The notes: generated by a model from the sequence alone, not told the origin. 64,000 bases of DNA from Segatella copri (GCF_019249795.2 NZ_CP156891.1:2013501-2077500); one strand, 5' to 3'; shown: positions 36,469-45,468, counted from the first letter of the stretch. A program made the numbers and translations.

Positions 36469-37663
36469 ATGATGAACATAGGATTCTATGCAAAGAGAGC
36501 GGCGCAAAACCGCACAGGACTGGGCAACTACAGCCGATTCGTGATTAGAATACTGTCGGAGCAATTCGCCAGCAATTCTTACCATCTGTATACCCCTAAG
36601 CCTCATCGCATGCCCTATCTCGGAGAGATACCCACGCAGAAGAAGCTCTCCCTGCATTTTCCACCCAAAGGCATCTGGAGCAAGATACGGTCCATCTGGC
36701 GTGTATGGGGAATGACCCACGACATCCAGCAGGATGGCATCAACATCTTCCATGGCCTCAGCAACGAACTGCCGCTCAACATCGGCACACCCCAACAACG
36801 TGAGACAAAGCTGGGAGAAGACAGATGCAAATACCTAGTTACTATCCACGACCTCATCTTTATCCACACCCCACAGTATTATCACTGGATAGACCGAAAG
36901 ATATACAACTATAAGTTTCGACGTGCCTGCCAGTGCGCCGACCGCGTGATAGCCGTAAGCGAATATACCAAGCAGGAAATCATGCACTACTATCACACCC
37001 CAGAGGAAAAGATAGACGTGGTGTACCAAGGCTGCGACCCTGTCTTTGCCCAAGACATTGAGTCCAGCAAACAGGAAGAGGTAAAGCAAAAATACCAACT
37101 GCCCGACCAATATGTGCTCTACGTAGGAAGCATCGAGGAGCGCAAGAACCTGATGCTGGTGGCAAAGGCTATGGCAGAAATCAACCAAATGGCAAAAGCC
37201 AATGAGGAAAAGTGCAATATAGCCAAAATCCATGTGGTGGCTGTAGGCAGAAGAACCCCTTATGTAGACGAGATACAAGCCTACCTCAAGGAGCAAAGCA
37301 TTGAGCATCTTTTCCACTTCCATCATCAGGTACCTTACGAAGACCTGCCATTCTTCTATAAGCTGGCACGCAGTTTTACCTATCCTTCTCGCATCGAGGG
37401 ATTTCGGCATCCCCTTGCTCGAAGCCATCACAAGTGGCATACCTACCATCGGATGCACAGGGTCTTGCCTGGAAGAGGCAGGAGGACCTGGCGGAATCTA
37501 TGTGAATCCCGATGATGCCCAAAGTATGGCAGAAGCCATCGTGCACACTTGTACCGATGAGCAACTGCGCCAAGACATGATAAAAGCCGGCAAGACTTAT
37601 GCCCTCAACTTTACAGACGAGAAACTAGCCTGCGACTTAATGAACACATACGAAAAGTTATAA
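36469..37663 (+). pseudogene. Glycosyltransferase family 4, single-base frameshift
   Basis: GT-B transferase of the GT4 family broken by one extra T. The first part (36469-37404) encodes MMNIGFYAKRAAQNRTGLGNY, VTIHDLIFIHTP, AVSEYTKQEIMHYYHTPEEKI and YVLYVGSIEERKNL. At 37402-37404 the run TTT turns EGFGIPLLEA into EGFRHPLARS. The remaining frame (from about 37405) carries on GIPLLEAITSGIPTIGC to the natural stop at 37663. The lesion falls inside the E-x7-E donor-binding motif. Removing one T would restore a protein of about 397 aa. It may be a recent mutation or a sequencing error; no long homopolymer explains phase variation. Confidence 0.85.
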
Positions 37664-37713
37664 GGGGGCACCTGCAAAAGCGTGTGGATGCAGGTGATCC
37701 CAATTATGTTTAG

Positions 37714-37721
37714 TACCTTTG
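37714..37721 (+). promoter_or_regulatory. -7 box upstream of the DUF6056 gene
   Basis: TACCTTTG lies 146 bp before the start codon, implying a long 5' leader. A CACCTGC/GCAGGTG hairpin (37670-37696) lies just upstream and may end the preceding transcript. Confidence 0.45.
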
Positions 37722-37867
37722 CACCTATACACAATATAAGCTTTAACATTTATTGTTTATCTTGCATGCAAGATTATGGCAATAAGGATGTTATAATATA
37801 GAGAAAGTAAGAAGTAAAGAAAGAACAAGAAGTAAAAAGAAAATAATATAAAAGGATAAAAGCAGTT

Positions 37868-39433
37868 ATGAATAAGAAGCAATTGAAAATTGTAACAGGA
37901 GTAGCTATTGCTGTTCTAATCATATCCATCATTCCCATGTTATGGATAAGCCAGTATCTTCATCCATTTGCGGATGATTATGTCTTCGGTGCAGAAGTAT
38001 ATAAGATTTGGAATGAGACCCATTCATTTCCGGCTTGCGTTCAGACAGCCTGGAATGTAGCTATGACGATGTATCATACATGGCAGGGCACCTATTCCGC
38101 CTGCTTTCTCATGGCTCTACAACCAGGAGTATTCGGCCAATATTGGCTTGGAACATTCATCTTGATTTTCAGTTTGGTGACCTCCACTTACACCTTATTA
38201 TATATGGTTATGCGAAAATTACTCCATTCGTCCAGATTGGAATATCTCTTCGTATCTACCCTCTTCGTTCTGATGACCATCCAGTTTACATGGTCATACT
38301 ACGATGCATTCTATTGGTATAACGGGGCGATGTACTACACTTTATTCTATAGCATGTCTCTGTTTTTAGCATCTCTGCTCATAGGATATCAATTAAGTAG
38401 TTCCAAGTTCAAGAAAGCCCTTATCGGAGGGGCGTCCATCGTTCTATCCATCATCATTGCCGGCGGAAACTTCGTGTCAGGACTTGGCATGGGAGCGATT
38501 CTGTTTGCAGCCATTCTCATCATGAAGATGGAACAAAGAAAATGGCCACGTTTATATATTACTATTCTCACCATCTATGGCATCGCCTTCCTTTTCAGCG
38601 TGTTGGCTCCTGGTAATGCGTTCAGACAAGTTACCATAGAAAGCAAGCCAAATTTTGTCGTTGCATTCTTCATGGCAATAGGAAAGAGCTTCGAGTTCTT
38701 ATCAGAATCCATCAATATCGCTCAAATTCTGATGTTGATGCTTCTTAGCCCTACCCTTGTCAAGGCGGCAAGTAGCTCGAGATTCAAGTTCTCTCACCCT
38801 TGGCTATGCATCCTGATTACCGTTACGCTTTACAGTTCATTCTTCTTCGCCCACAGCTATGCCATGGGAAAAAGAGGACCGGGCAGAGTACAGAACATCT
38901 ATTCGTATATACACCTGTGGCTCATCTGCATCAATATTTATTATCTTTCTGGAGCTGTTCTGAGAAAGGCTGAGGCAAAAGCGCCATTAAGCTCTGCCAT
39001 TATAGATTTAGTAACGGCATCTAAGAAGAAATATGCCAACTCGCTGCAGTATGCGCCATATTGTGCCATTGTCATCTTGATATTATCCGTAAGTCTCAAG
39101 GAAAGGACAACCAACAGAACCGTTTCACTTATGTTGAAAGGAACTGCCGTGAAATTTGACAAGGAAATGAACGAGCGTGAACTGGCATTGAAGACGAATA
39201 CCCAAAGTGCCATAACATTGAAGCCTCTTACGGTAAAAATGCCTTCGGATGCATTCAATGACATCATGATTTATCCAGGATATTGGATCAATCAGGGAAT
39301 TGCCCGATACTACGGTAAAGATAAGATTGTTGCCTCACCAGCCGCAAACATGCAGGAATCTCCAACCATGCTTCTTGCACGTTGCAAAAGAGACATAGGA
39401 CCAGGTAATTTGAAATTTGTATATATAAAATAA
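37868..39433 (+). CDS. DUF6056 polytopic membrane protein
   Basis: 521-aa inner-membrane protein with about ten predicted helices between residues 8 and 420. The conserved start HPFADDYVFGAEVYKIW, followed by YHTWQGTYSACFLMALQPGVFG, is typical of DUF6056. The acidic FADDY pair after the first helix resembles the catalytic DD/ED site of GT-C glycosyltransferases that use lipid-linked sugars. The C-terminal 100 residues are probably periplasmic. Its setting in a glycan locus supports a role in transferring or modifying surface sugars; this is inference. It ends 3 bp before a 29-bp perfect hairpin. Confidence 0.82.
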   Translation: MNKKQLKIVTGVAIAVLIISIIPMLWISQYLHPFADDYVFGAEVYKIWNETHSFPACVQTAWNVAMTMYHTWQGTYSACFLMALQPGVFGQYWLGTFILIFSLVTSTYTLLYMVMRKLLHSSRLEYLFVSTLFVLMTIQFTWSYYDAFYWYNGAMYYTLFYSMSLFLASLLIGYQLSSSKFKKALIGGASIVLSIIIAGGNFVSGLGMGAILFAAILIMKMEQRKWPRLYITILTIYGIAFLFSVLAPGNAFRQVTIESKPNFVVAFFMAIGKSFEFLSESINIAQILMLMLLSPTLVKAASSSRFKFSHPWLCILITVTLYSSFFFAHSYAMGKRGPGRVQNIYSYIHLWLICINIYYLSGAVLRKAEAKAPLSSAIIDLVTASKKKYANSLQYAPYCAIVILILSVSLKERTTNRTVSLMLKGTAVKFDKEMNERELALKTNTQSAITLKPLTVKMPSDAFNDIMIYPGYWINQGIARYYGKDKIVASPAANMQESPTMLLARCKRDIGPGNLKFVYIK

Positions 39434-39436
39434 TTG

Positions 39437-39497
39437 AACTCTTGCAAGTAAATTCCACACGCCCTTTCAGGGCGTGTGGAATTTACTTGCAAGAGTT
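39437..39497. repeat. 29-bp perfect hairpin with 3-nt loop
   Basis: Arms 39437-39465 and 39469-39497 are perfectly complementary around a TTC loop. The tip sequence CCACACGCCCT/AGGGCGTGTGG also occurs in the palindrome at 13409-13434 and in the element at 41558-41583. It lies between convergent genes and could act as a bidirectional terminator, or belong to a REP-like family. Confidence 0.85.
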
Positions 39498-39559
39498 TAG
39501 CACTTATAGCTCAGGCTTAAACTTGAGAAGTTGCTTATGGCTTAAACTTAATTCGTTTT

Positions 39560-40312
39560 CTATAACTCCAGTTTAAACTTAATAGGATGCTTCTTGCCAT
39601 AGCGGGTCCAGAACTTGGCGCGTTCCTTCATCACATAATCTACAGCCTCATCCACGCTGTAATCTCTTACCTTGGCATATTCAGAGACCAGGATTCGGAT
39701 GAATTCCTTAGGTCCCCAGAACTTTCGGAGATTATAGAGTCCTTCCTTGACGCTGATTTCTCCAAACTTCATGCGGTTGATATCCACGATGATGAAATGG
39801 AAGCCTTCATCATCCTGTTTCCACAACACGTTGCCTGGCGTAAAATCCTTATGCAGGATTTTCTTATTATGCATATCAGCAGCAAAATGCGCCAGCGCCT
39901 TAGCCAGTTTCTCGTAGGTGCCAGGGACTGCATCGCCCACTTCGTAAAGCGTATGCAGGTTGTCACACTGCAGGGTGATGAGATAGGTATATCCCAAAAG
40001 CCCGATGGCATTACGCTCTTCGATAAGGGCAATAGGTGTAGGGGTTCCGATGCCTTTCTTCTCCAATATCATCGGATATTCGAAGGCACGCTCTCCCTTA
40101 GGCTTTCTGATGCCTAGGGAATAAATCAGTCTGTTGGGTCCCTTTGGCGCATGATAGCGCTTCACATTAATAACAGCTCCATCAGGAACTTCCATCACCT
40201 TAATAAGATTGCGACCCGTGTAAATCACACGTCCTTCCTTCTCGAACACATCCGGGATGCGTTCGATGAAACTTCTCATCTCTTCGTATTTTGGATTTAT
40301 CTTTATCTTCAT
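39560..40312 (-). CDS. InaA/WaaP-like lipopolysaccharide kinase family protein (right copy)
   Basis: 250-aa homologue of the protein encoded at 28210-28965, about two-thirds identical along its whole length by eye. The catalytic loop HKDFTPGN and the metal-binding IIVDINRM are preserved, as are the flanking LAKALAHFAADMH and GLYNLRKFWGPKEF stretches. All key residues seem intact, so both copies should be active. Orientation is opposite to the left copy, and an AAA ATPase gene precedes it by 54 bp, mirroring the left end of the glycan locus. Amino-acid divergence is spread evenly, arguing for an old duplication rather than a recent copy. Confidence 0.85.
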   Translation of the reverse strand: MKIKINPKYEEMRSFIERIPDVFEKEGRVIYTGRNLIKVMEVPDGAVINVKRYHAPKGPNRLIYSLGIRKPKGERAFEYPMILEKKGIGTPTPIALIEERNAIGLLGYTYLITLQCDNLHTLYEVGDAVPGTYEKLAKALAHFAADMHNKKILHKDFTPGNVLWKQDDEGFHFIIVDINRMKFGEISVKEGLYNLRKFWGPKEFIRILVSEYAKVRDYSVDEAVDYVMKERAKFWTRYGKKHPIKFKLEL

Positions 40313-40367
40313 TTGTTTACTATATTTTTATATTTTTGCCTAGGATGCTTTGGAACTCCAGGGAACA

Positions 40368-41522
40368 TCATTTCCAAACTCTTCTCTTGAGCCACAACGC
40401 CAAGATGGGGTCACTCATTTCCAGATGCTTAGGAGCAGGAATCGTAATCAGATCTTTCACCATCAAGGATTTCTTGAGGCGGGTTACATTGGCGGCAGTA
40501 CCCAGACGATAGGTTTCCAATATCGCTGTCTGCGTGAAGCCTGTATGTACTCCATTGATGATGGCATGCAGGAAATTCATCTGATAGGCAGAAAGGTCTT
40601 CGGTCTGCTGGATAAACAAAGGCTCGCAAGCATCCAGCAACCGGTCTATTCCATATTTCAAGTCTTCTTCTGTAGCTGCAGAATCATCCTGCACTCGCAG
40701 CCATACAAACCATGCCAACTGCTGTACATAAGAGGAATATCTGTCTGTTACCTGACAGATTTCACGAGCCAACTCTTCAGAAATATGCTTGCCGGTAGAT
40801 TCGAATCGCTGACAGATATACTCCACCCAGTCTTTCTCGCTTATCTTATTCAGATAGAAGAAATCACCAAAGCGATAGAATGGATAACTGGCATTCTGGA
40901 ACATCTGTTCCATCATGTGCTTCTTGCTTCCATAAAGACAGTAAGATACATGGCTCTGTAATTGCCATACGCTGCGGAGCTTCTTCTGGAAGGTCAAGGA
41001 ATCAGGGAAATCGCCTATCTGCTGAAATTCATCGATGCAGACTACGATATGACAACCTTTAGAACGAGCTATCATTTCCGGAAGTCTCAATACTTCTTCT
41101 GTTGTATTGTTACCTGCATTATACTCCAAAGCCAAAGAAAAATCAGTCAAAGGATCTTGACCAATACTGATTTTCGGAACGAAACGGCTTAAGAATACCT
41201 TGGCATTCTCCATCCATTCTTCCCATTTTGAAGAAGTAGCCCGAACTACAGCCGTAGCAAAAGCATTGATAAAATCATTCTCCGAACGACAGCCAAAGGC
41301 ATCTATACGAGCTATCCTGATGTCCTCGCTCTCTACAAGCGAACACACCTTATCCACCAATGAAGTCTTACCCATACGACGAGGTGAAATCAATATCGTA
41401 TTCACTCCATACGTAAAGTTCGCCTTCAGACGTTCTGTTTCCTCTCGTCGGTCGGTAAAGGAATCTCCCTCCACACGAACACCGAACACAAACGGAGCTT
41501 CTTTACTTTTTCTCATAATCAC
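40368..41522 (-). CDS. AAA family ATPase (PF01637-like)
   Basis: 384-aa STAND/archaeal-type ATPase. Walker A is SPRRMGKTSL (about residues 47-56), Walker B CIDEFQQIG (about 158-166), and a sensor-like CLYGSKKHMMEQMF follows. The C-terminal 100 residues contain a winged-helix-like part (TGFTQTAILETYRLGTAANVTRLKKSLMVKDLI) that could bind DNA. Such ATPases are common and multi-copy in Prevotella; their function is not established. The start may be 41522 or the Met two codons later. It has its own promoter overlapped by tandem palindromes, and precedes an InaA-like kinase gene by 54 bp. Confidence 0.85.
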   Translation of the reverse strand: MIMRKSKEAPFVFGVRVEGDSFTDRREETERLKANFTYGVNTILISPRRMGKTSLVDKVCSLVESEDIRIARIDAFGCRSENDFINAFATAVVRATSSKWEEWMENAKVFLSRFVPKISIGQDPLTDFSLALEYNAGNNTTEEVLRLPEMIARSKGCHIVVCIDEFQQIGDFPDSLTFQKKLRSVWQLQSHVSYCLYGSKKHMMEQMFQNASYPFYRFGDFFYLNKISEKDWVEYICQRFESTGKHISEELAREICQVTDRYSSYVQQLAWFVWLRVQDDSAATEEDLKYGIDRLLDACEPLFIQQTEDLSAYQMNFLHAIINGVHTGFTQTAILETYRLGTAANVTRLKKSLMVKDLITIPAPKHLEMSDPILALWLKRRVWK

Positions 41523-41557
41523 TACCTTATTATATACTAATGTAATTCGTATGTAAG

Positions 41558-41583
41558 CTCCACACGCCCTGGGCTAGGAGCTT
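41558..41583 (-). repeat. Copy of the CCACACGCCCTGGGCTAGGA hairpin element in the ATPase leader
   Basis: This 26-bp stretch is identical (reverse complement) to 13409-13434 inside the large palindrome. With its AGCTCC/GGAGCT ends (41555-41581) it can fold as a hairpin at the very start of the predicted ATPase transcript. Confidence 0.75.
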
Positions 41584-41591
41584 TTCTTCTG

Positions 41592-41648
41592 CAAAGATAG
41601 CAAAAAAAAACAAATTAAACAAGGTTGTTTTAAACAAAGTTGTTTAAA
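41592..41648 (-). promoter_or_regulatory. ATPase promoter overlapped by tandem palindromic operators
   Basis: Minus-strand TATCTTTG (41592-41599) is the -7 box. Two palindromes, AAACAAGGTTGTTT (41617-41630) and TTTAAACAAAGTTGTTTAAA (41629-41648), have centres 15 bp apart; the first covers the -33 position. The spacing puts both on nearly the same DNA face only if helical pitch is relaxed, but tandem repressor sites of this kind are common. The regulator is unknown. Confidence 0.6.
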
Positions 41649-41729
41649 ACTAGCATTTTTATTACGAATTAACTAATAGTCAATGGATTACGGGTAAGAC
41701 ACCAAAGAATTTAACGGGAATATTTTTAA

Positions 41730-41855
41730 AACACGGACAAATTGAATTTGTCCGGATGGTTGTCCAAAAGGCTTATAAGTACCAGAAAAACAACACGTTA
41801 TGAAACTCCGGACAATTTGTCCGGACAAATTCAATTTGTCCGTGTTATTTTTTTT
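41730..41855. repeat. Triple GGACAA...TTGTCC palindrome array
   Basis: Three palindromes: GGACAAATTGAATTTGTCC (41735-41753), GGACAATTTGTCC (41810-41822) and GGACAAATTCAATTTGTCC (41823-41841), plus a half-site TTGTCC (41760-41765). The first and third extend into perfect 27-bp inverted arms (41730-41756 and 41820-41846) separated by 63 bp, followed by TTATTTTTTTT. It could be a miniature mobile element, a terminator or a regulator-binding array. Confidence 0.75.
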
Positions 41856-42057
41856 ATGAGAAAGGAAGAAGAAGAAAAAGGGGGTTACGGATTGAGACGA
41901 GAACCTGTTATCCAAGAAGCTATAACCTGGCACCCGAGAAACTATGATTTAGCACATAAGAACCTATGTTTTCCGACCCACAAAACTATGACTTAGATTT
42001 TTTAACACAATTTGCCCCAAATGGCTGCTGAAATTCGGGTCTTATCACACGCTCAAA
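41856..42057. other. Intergenic spacer before the DUF3987 gene
   Basis: No credible gene. It contains loosely repeated short units (AACCTGTTAT, ATAACCTGG, AACCTATG and two copies of AACTATGAYTTAG near 41940 and 41983). Nothing further recognised. Confidence 0.35.
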
Positions 42058-42089
42058 TTTGGCGGTTACAGAAGATAGTCGTATTTTTG
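42058..42089 (+). promoter_or_regulatory. Promoter of the DUF3987 gene
   Basis: TTTG (42058-42061), a 20-bp spacer and TATTTTTG (42082-42089) match the consensus. The start codon is 51 bp downstream. Confidence 0.75.
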
Positions 42090-42140
42090 CCGCCGTTTAC
42101 CGGATATTCCGACAAGCTAACTTTTAAACATTAAATAATT

Positions 42141-43439
42141 ATGGAGAATGAAAATTTAAGAAACATAGAGAACCTTTTAGCCGCTAAGGCAAGTACACAG
42201 CCTCTTTACGAATTCCCAGTAGACCAGCTTCCACTCGGACTCCGCGACTCGCTCTCTGGCGTAGCCGCAGAGGCACGCGTGCCTGCCCTCTTCTCAGCCC
42301 TCCCTATTGCCGCAACCTATGCTGACCGTCTGAAGGCGAAGTATTGCGACGGCAGCGATACTCCGATGGCACTCATGTCTATCATCATCGGCGAGCAGGC
42401 ATCAGGTAAGGGCGTATGCCGCCGCATCGAGAACATCTGGGCGAAGAAGATGGATAAGGACGATGAGAAACCTCGTGAGGATGAAGCCTGGTACCAGCAG
42501 CACAAGGGCAAGAAGGGTGTAGTGGATCCAAAGCCTTGCATCCGTCACATTGGCGATACTATCTCGAAGTCGGCATTGATGCGTCGTCAGCTCTGTGCCG
42601 ATGGCCATACCATGTATATGTTCAGCGAGGAGCTCGGTTCGATGAAGAGCGTATGGAAGGTGTTCGGCGACTACTTCCGTAAGGCGTTCGACCAGAGCGA
42701 GGTGGGTCAGGACTACATCACAGCCACCAGCGGCGTAACCCACGCCCAGCTCAACTTCTCCGGCTGCTGCACCCAGAACATCTTCCAGAAGTTCTTCACC
42801 GATGATAACATCGAGGACGGATCTTCTTCAAGAATGATGCTCGCCAAGATGCCCGATACCTCCTTCGCACCCCTCAGCCAGCACCACGACTATACCGAGG
42901 AGGAGCAGGCAAACATCCTCAAGGCAGTAACTCTCCTTGAACGTAGTCACGGCGTAATGGAGCTGCCCCGTATGTGCGAGGAGTTCTGCCTGTGGCTCGA
43001 AGCGAAAAGACAGCTTGCCCTGGCGAATGCCGACCGTGTGATGGATGTATATCGTCGCCGTTCCGCCGTCATCGGCTTCCGTTGTGGCGTCATCTTCCAC
43101 ATCCTGGAACAGACCGGAGAGGAAACAGATGCCTGCATCCGTTTTGCCAAGGCTGTGGCCGACTACGTGCTCGCCATGCAGATGGAGATGTTTGGCTTGC
43201 GTCTCGACAAGCAGCAGCAGGACAACGAGGCAATCCCAGTCTATAAGTCTCGAAACACCCTGCTCTTTGCCCAGCTCCCTGAGCAGTTCACCCTCTTCGA
43301 TGCCAGCCGTGAGCGTGGCGACGGAGCCAGTCGTGAAACCATCCGTAAGATGATAAGCCGCTGGACCAAGCGTGGTCTCTGCAAGAAGCTGAAAGGTGGC
43401 GACACCGAGATCTGGCAGAAGCTTACCCTCTCGGCATAA
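42141..43439 (+). CDS. DUF3987-like ATPase/helicase-primase-associated protein
   Basis: 432-aa protein resembling DUF3987, a P-loop family usually found on prophages and integrative elements next to primase or VirE-like domains. The altered P-loop is GEQASGKGVCRR (about residues 87-98); FSEELGSM (about 157) is a likely Walker B region. The C-terminus (RERGDGASRETIRKMISRWTKRGL) looks like a winged helix. No integrase, primase or phage gene is adjacent, so it stands alone. Codons are GC-rich and like those of highly expressed host genes, unlike the AT-rich glycan genes nearby, so it does not look freshly acquired. Confidence 0.75.
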   Translation: MENENLRNIENLLAAKASTQPLYEFPVDQLPLGLRDSLSGVAAEARVPALFSALPIAATYADRLKAKYCDGSDTPMALMSIIIGEQASGKGVCRRIENIWAKKMDKDDEKPREDEAWYQQHKGKKGVVDPKPCIRHIGDTISKSALMRRQLCADGHTMYMFSEELGSMKSVWKVFGDYFRKAFDQSEVGQDYITATSGVTHAQLNFSGCCTQNIFQKFFTDDNIEDGSSSRMMLAKMPDTSFAPLSQHHDYTEEEQANILKAVTLLERSHGVMELPRMCEEFCLWLEAKRQLALANADRVMDVYRRRSAVIGFRCGVIFHILEQTGEETDACIRFAKAVADYVLAMQMEMFGLRLDKQQQDNEAIPVYKSRNTLLFAQLPEQFTLFDASRERGDGASRETIRKMISRWTKRGLCKKLKGGDTEIWQKLTLSA

Positions 43440-43456
43440 AGCATCTTGAATCTCCT

Positions 43457-43510
43457 GAAACAGTAAATCCCCCATCACGCAGCCAAAGCGTGATGGGGGA
43501 TTACTGTTTC
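43457..43510. terminator. Bidirectional terminator
   Basis: A 23-bp stem (43457-43480 with 43488-43510, one bulged A) with a 7-nt loop lies between two convergent genes. Confidence 0.8.
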
Positions 43511-43526
43511 TGATAATATCGTTTTT

Positions 43527-45468
43527 TTATTGCTGATGTCGCTCGATATATTCAGCAGCCTGGATATTCGAGAACACATAGTTCTTCAAATCCTGGAACT
43601 TAGACTCCAGCTTGGTTTCCTTCAGATTGCCATTCGGCAACACATCATAGCAGAAACTGCGGTTCATCGACGGATTATAGACAAAGCAACGCTGATGGTC
43701 TCTTGCCACAATCTGGTTATCTGCCGAATAGAATACCATCGGGCGCTCCTGTTTCAGCAAATCCACGCCGAAGCCCTCGTACTCATAATTCAGATTCATC
43801 AGACCGAAAAGCGTAGGCATTACATCTACCTGCATACCCAAACCGGCATACTGCTGCTGCGGAACACCAGGACCAAAGATGATGAGCGGAATGTGGTTGT
43901 AAGACTGAGGCAACTCGCCCTCGCTCTTACCCACCAGCTTACCATGGTCTGCCTGAATCACGAATATCGTGTTCTTATACCAAGGCTCCCGGCTTGCCTT
44001 CTTCAGAAAGTCGCCTATCGCCCAGTCGGCATACTCCACAATCTGTGTTTCCTTCTCCTTGGTCTTCGGCTTGAAGAAATCAGGAATGATATATGGCGGA
44101 TGATTGCTCACGGTGAGGATGGTAGCCATGAAAGGCTTGCCCGTCTTCGCCTTCTGGTTGATGGTGTTGAGGGCATAGTCCATCTCGAAATGGTCGCTCA
44201 CACCAAAACTGTTCACCACCTCGCTCTTAGGATAGTTCTCCTGAGAGAAGATGTCATCGTAGGCCATTGGTCTGGAAGAAAGCCTTCATGTTGTCATACT
44301 GTGCCTCGTGAGTCATGAAGAACATGTTCTCGTAGCCATACTTCTTCAACACCGTGGCGATACCCTTGCGGCGTGGAGTTACCGTTCCCTTCATCAGGTT
44401 GCGGAACATGAGGGCAGGGAAACTGTAGAGCGTAGCCGTCATGCCATGGTTGGTATGGATGCCGGAACTATAGAAGTGGGTGAACGCCAGGGAATGCTGA
44501 TAGAGCGAATCGAGCGTTGGAGTGAGCGGCTGCTGATTGCCGAATGTGCCCAGCAGGTTTGCCGACATCGACTCCATCAATATCACCACTACGTTAGGAT
44601 GATTCTTCTTCATCATCAGGGAATCGTTCACCACCTCACGCTTCAGAATATTCGTGCTATCCATCTTTCCCGTGATACCCAGCCACTGGCGGGTATTCGT
44701 AATGGCCTCAGCGTATGGCATGAGATGCAACTCCTTGTTCTCCTTGCGCATATCGTCGAGCGCAGAAGTAAGGAGATTGAAGGCAGGATTGATGCCGAGC
44801 TGGTTGAGAAAAGAATCCTCGCAATAGTAAGCCTGGCTCACCTTGATAGGGTTATAGCCCATTCTGCCACGGATGCCGAAGAGACAGGCACCTATCATCA
44901 CAGCAGAAATAAGGAAACGGCTGACTACCTGCACCAGGTGCATATTGTCCTTAGGCAGAAGGAAGAGTCCCTCGAAGTAGCGGCGCAGACGGACGAGCGC
45001 ATAGATAAACGACCCCGTAAACACGAAATAGAGGGCGATATAGAGCCAGTAGGAAGACTCCTGCAAGAGCATGCCCGATGTGGTGGCTACATAGCCGAAC
45101 CACCCGAATATGCTGGAATTGATGTTCTTGAAGAAATATTGGAAATAAGGAGTATTGGCTGCCGAAGGCATGAAGGCGATGGCAAACCATGCCGCATACC
45201 AGATGTTGATGCCACGCAGCAAACGGCGATGACACCACCCCAGGCTGGCTGCTATCAGGAGCACAGCCACAGGCAATACCGAAATATAACAAGCTATGAC
45301 ATTATCAAACCATACACCCTTGACAAACGCCATTACCCTACTCGCCTCTGCATCTACAATCATGCCATGCAGAGCGATAAATTCTACCAATCTGAACAGA
45401 GTCATCACCAGCAATGCCAATACATGCACCGAAAGGAGATACCCAAAAGCCTTAAAATATCGTTTCAT
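43527..45468 (-). pseudogene. LTA synthase-family sulfatase-fold transferase, single-base frameshift
   Basis: Membrane-anchored phosphoglycerol or phosphoethanolamine transferase of the LtaS/sulfatase fold, split by one inserted base. The upstream piece (45468 to about 44264) has five membrane helices (residues 8-215), then NVVVILMESMSANLLG with the metal-binding Glu and HTNHGMTATLYS, whose Thr is the likely nucleophile. At 44262-44263 an extra G (C on the coding strand) turns QTNGYDD into QTNGLR-stop. The downstream piece, in the shifted frame, encodes YDDIFSQENYP, ILTVSNHPPY, FVIQADHGK and YNHIPLIIFGPG. Removing one base gives about 646 aa, the normal length. Mutation and sequencing error cannot be separated here. 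Confidence 0.85.
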
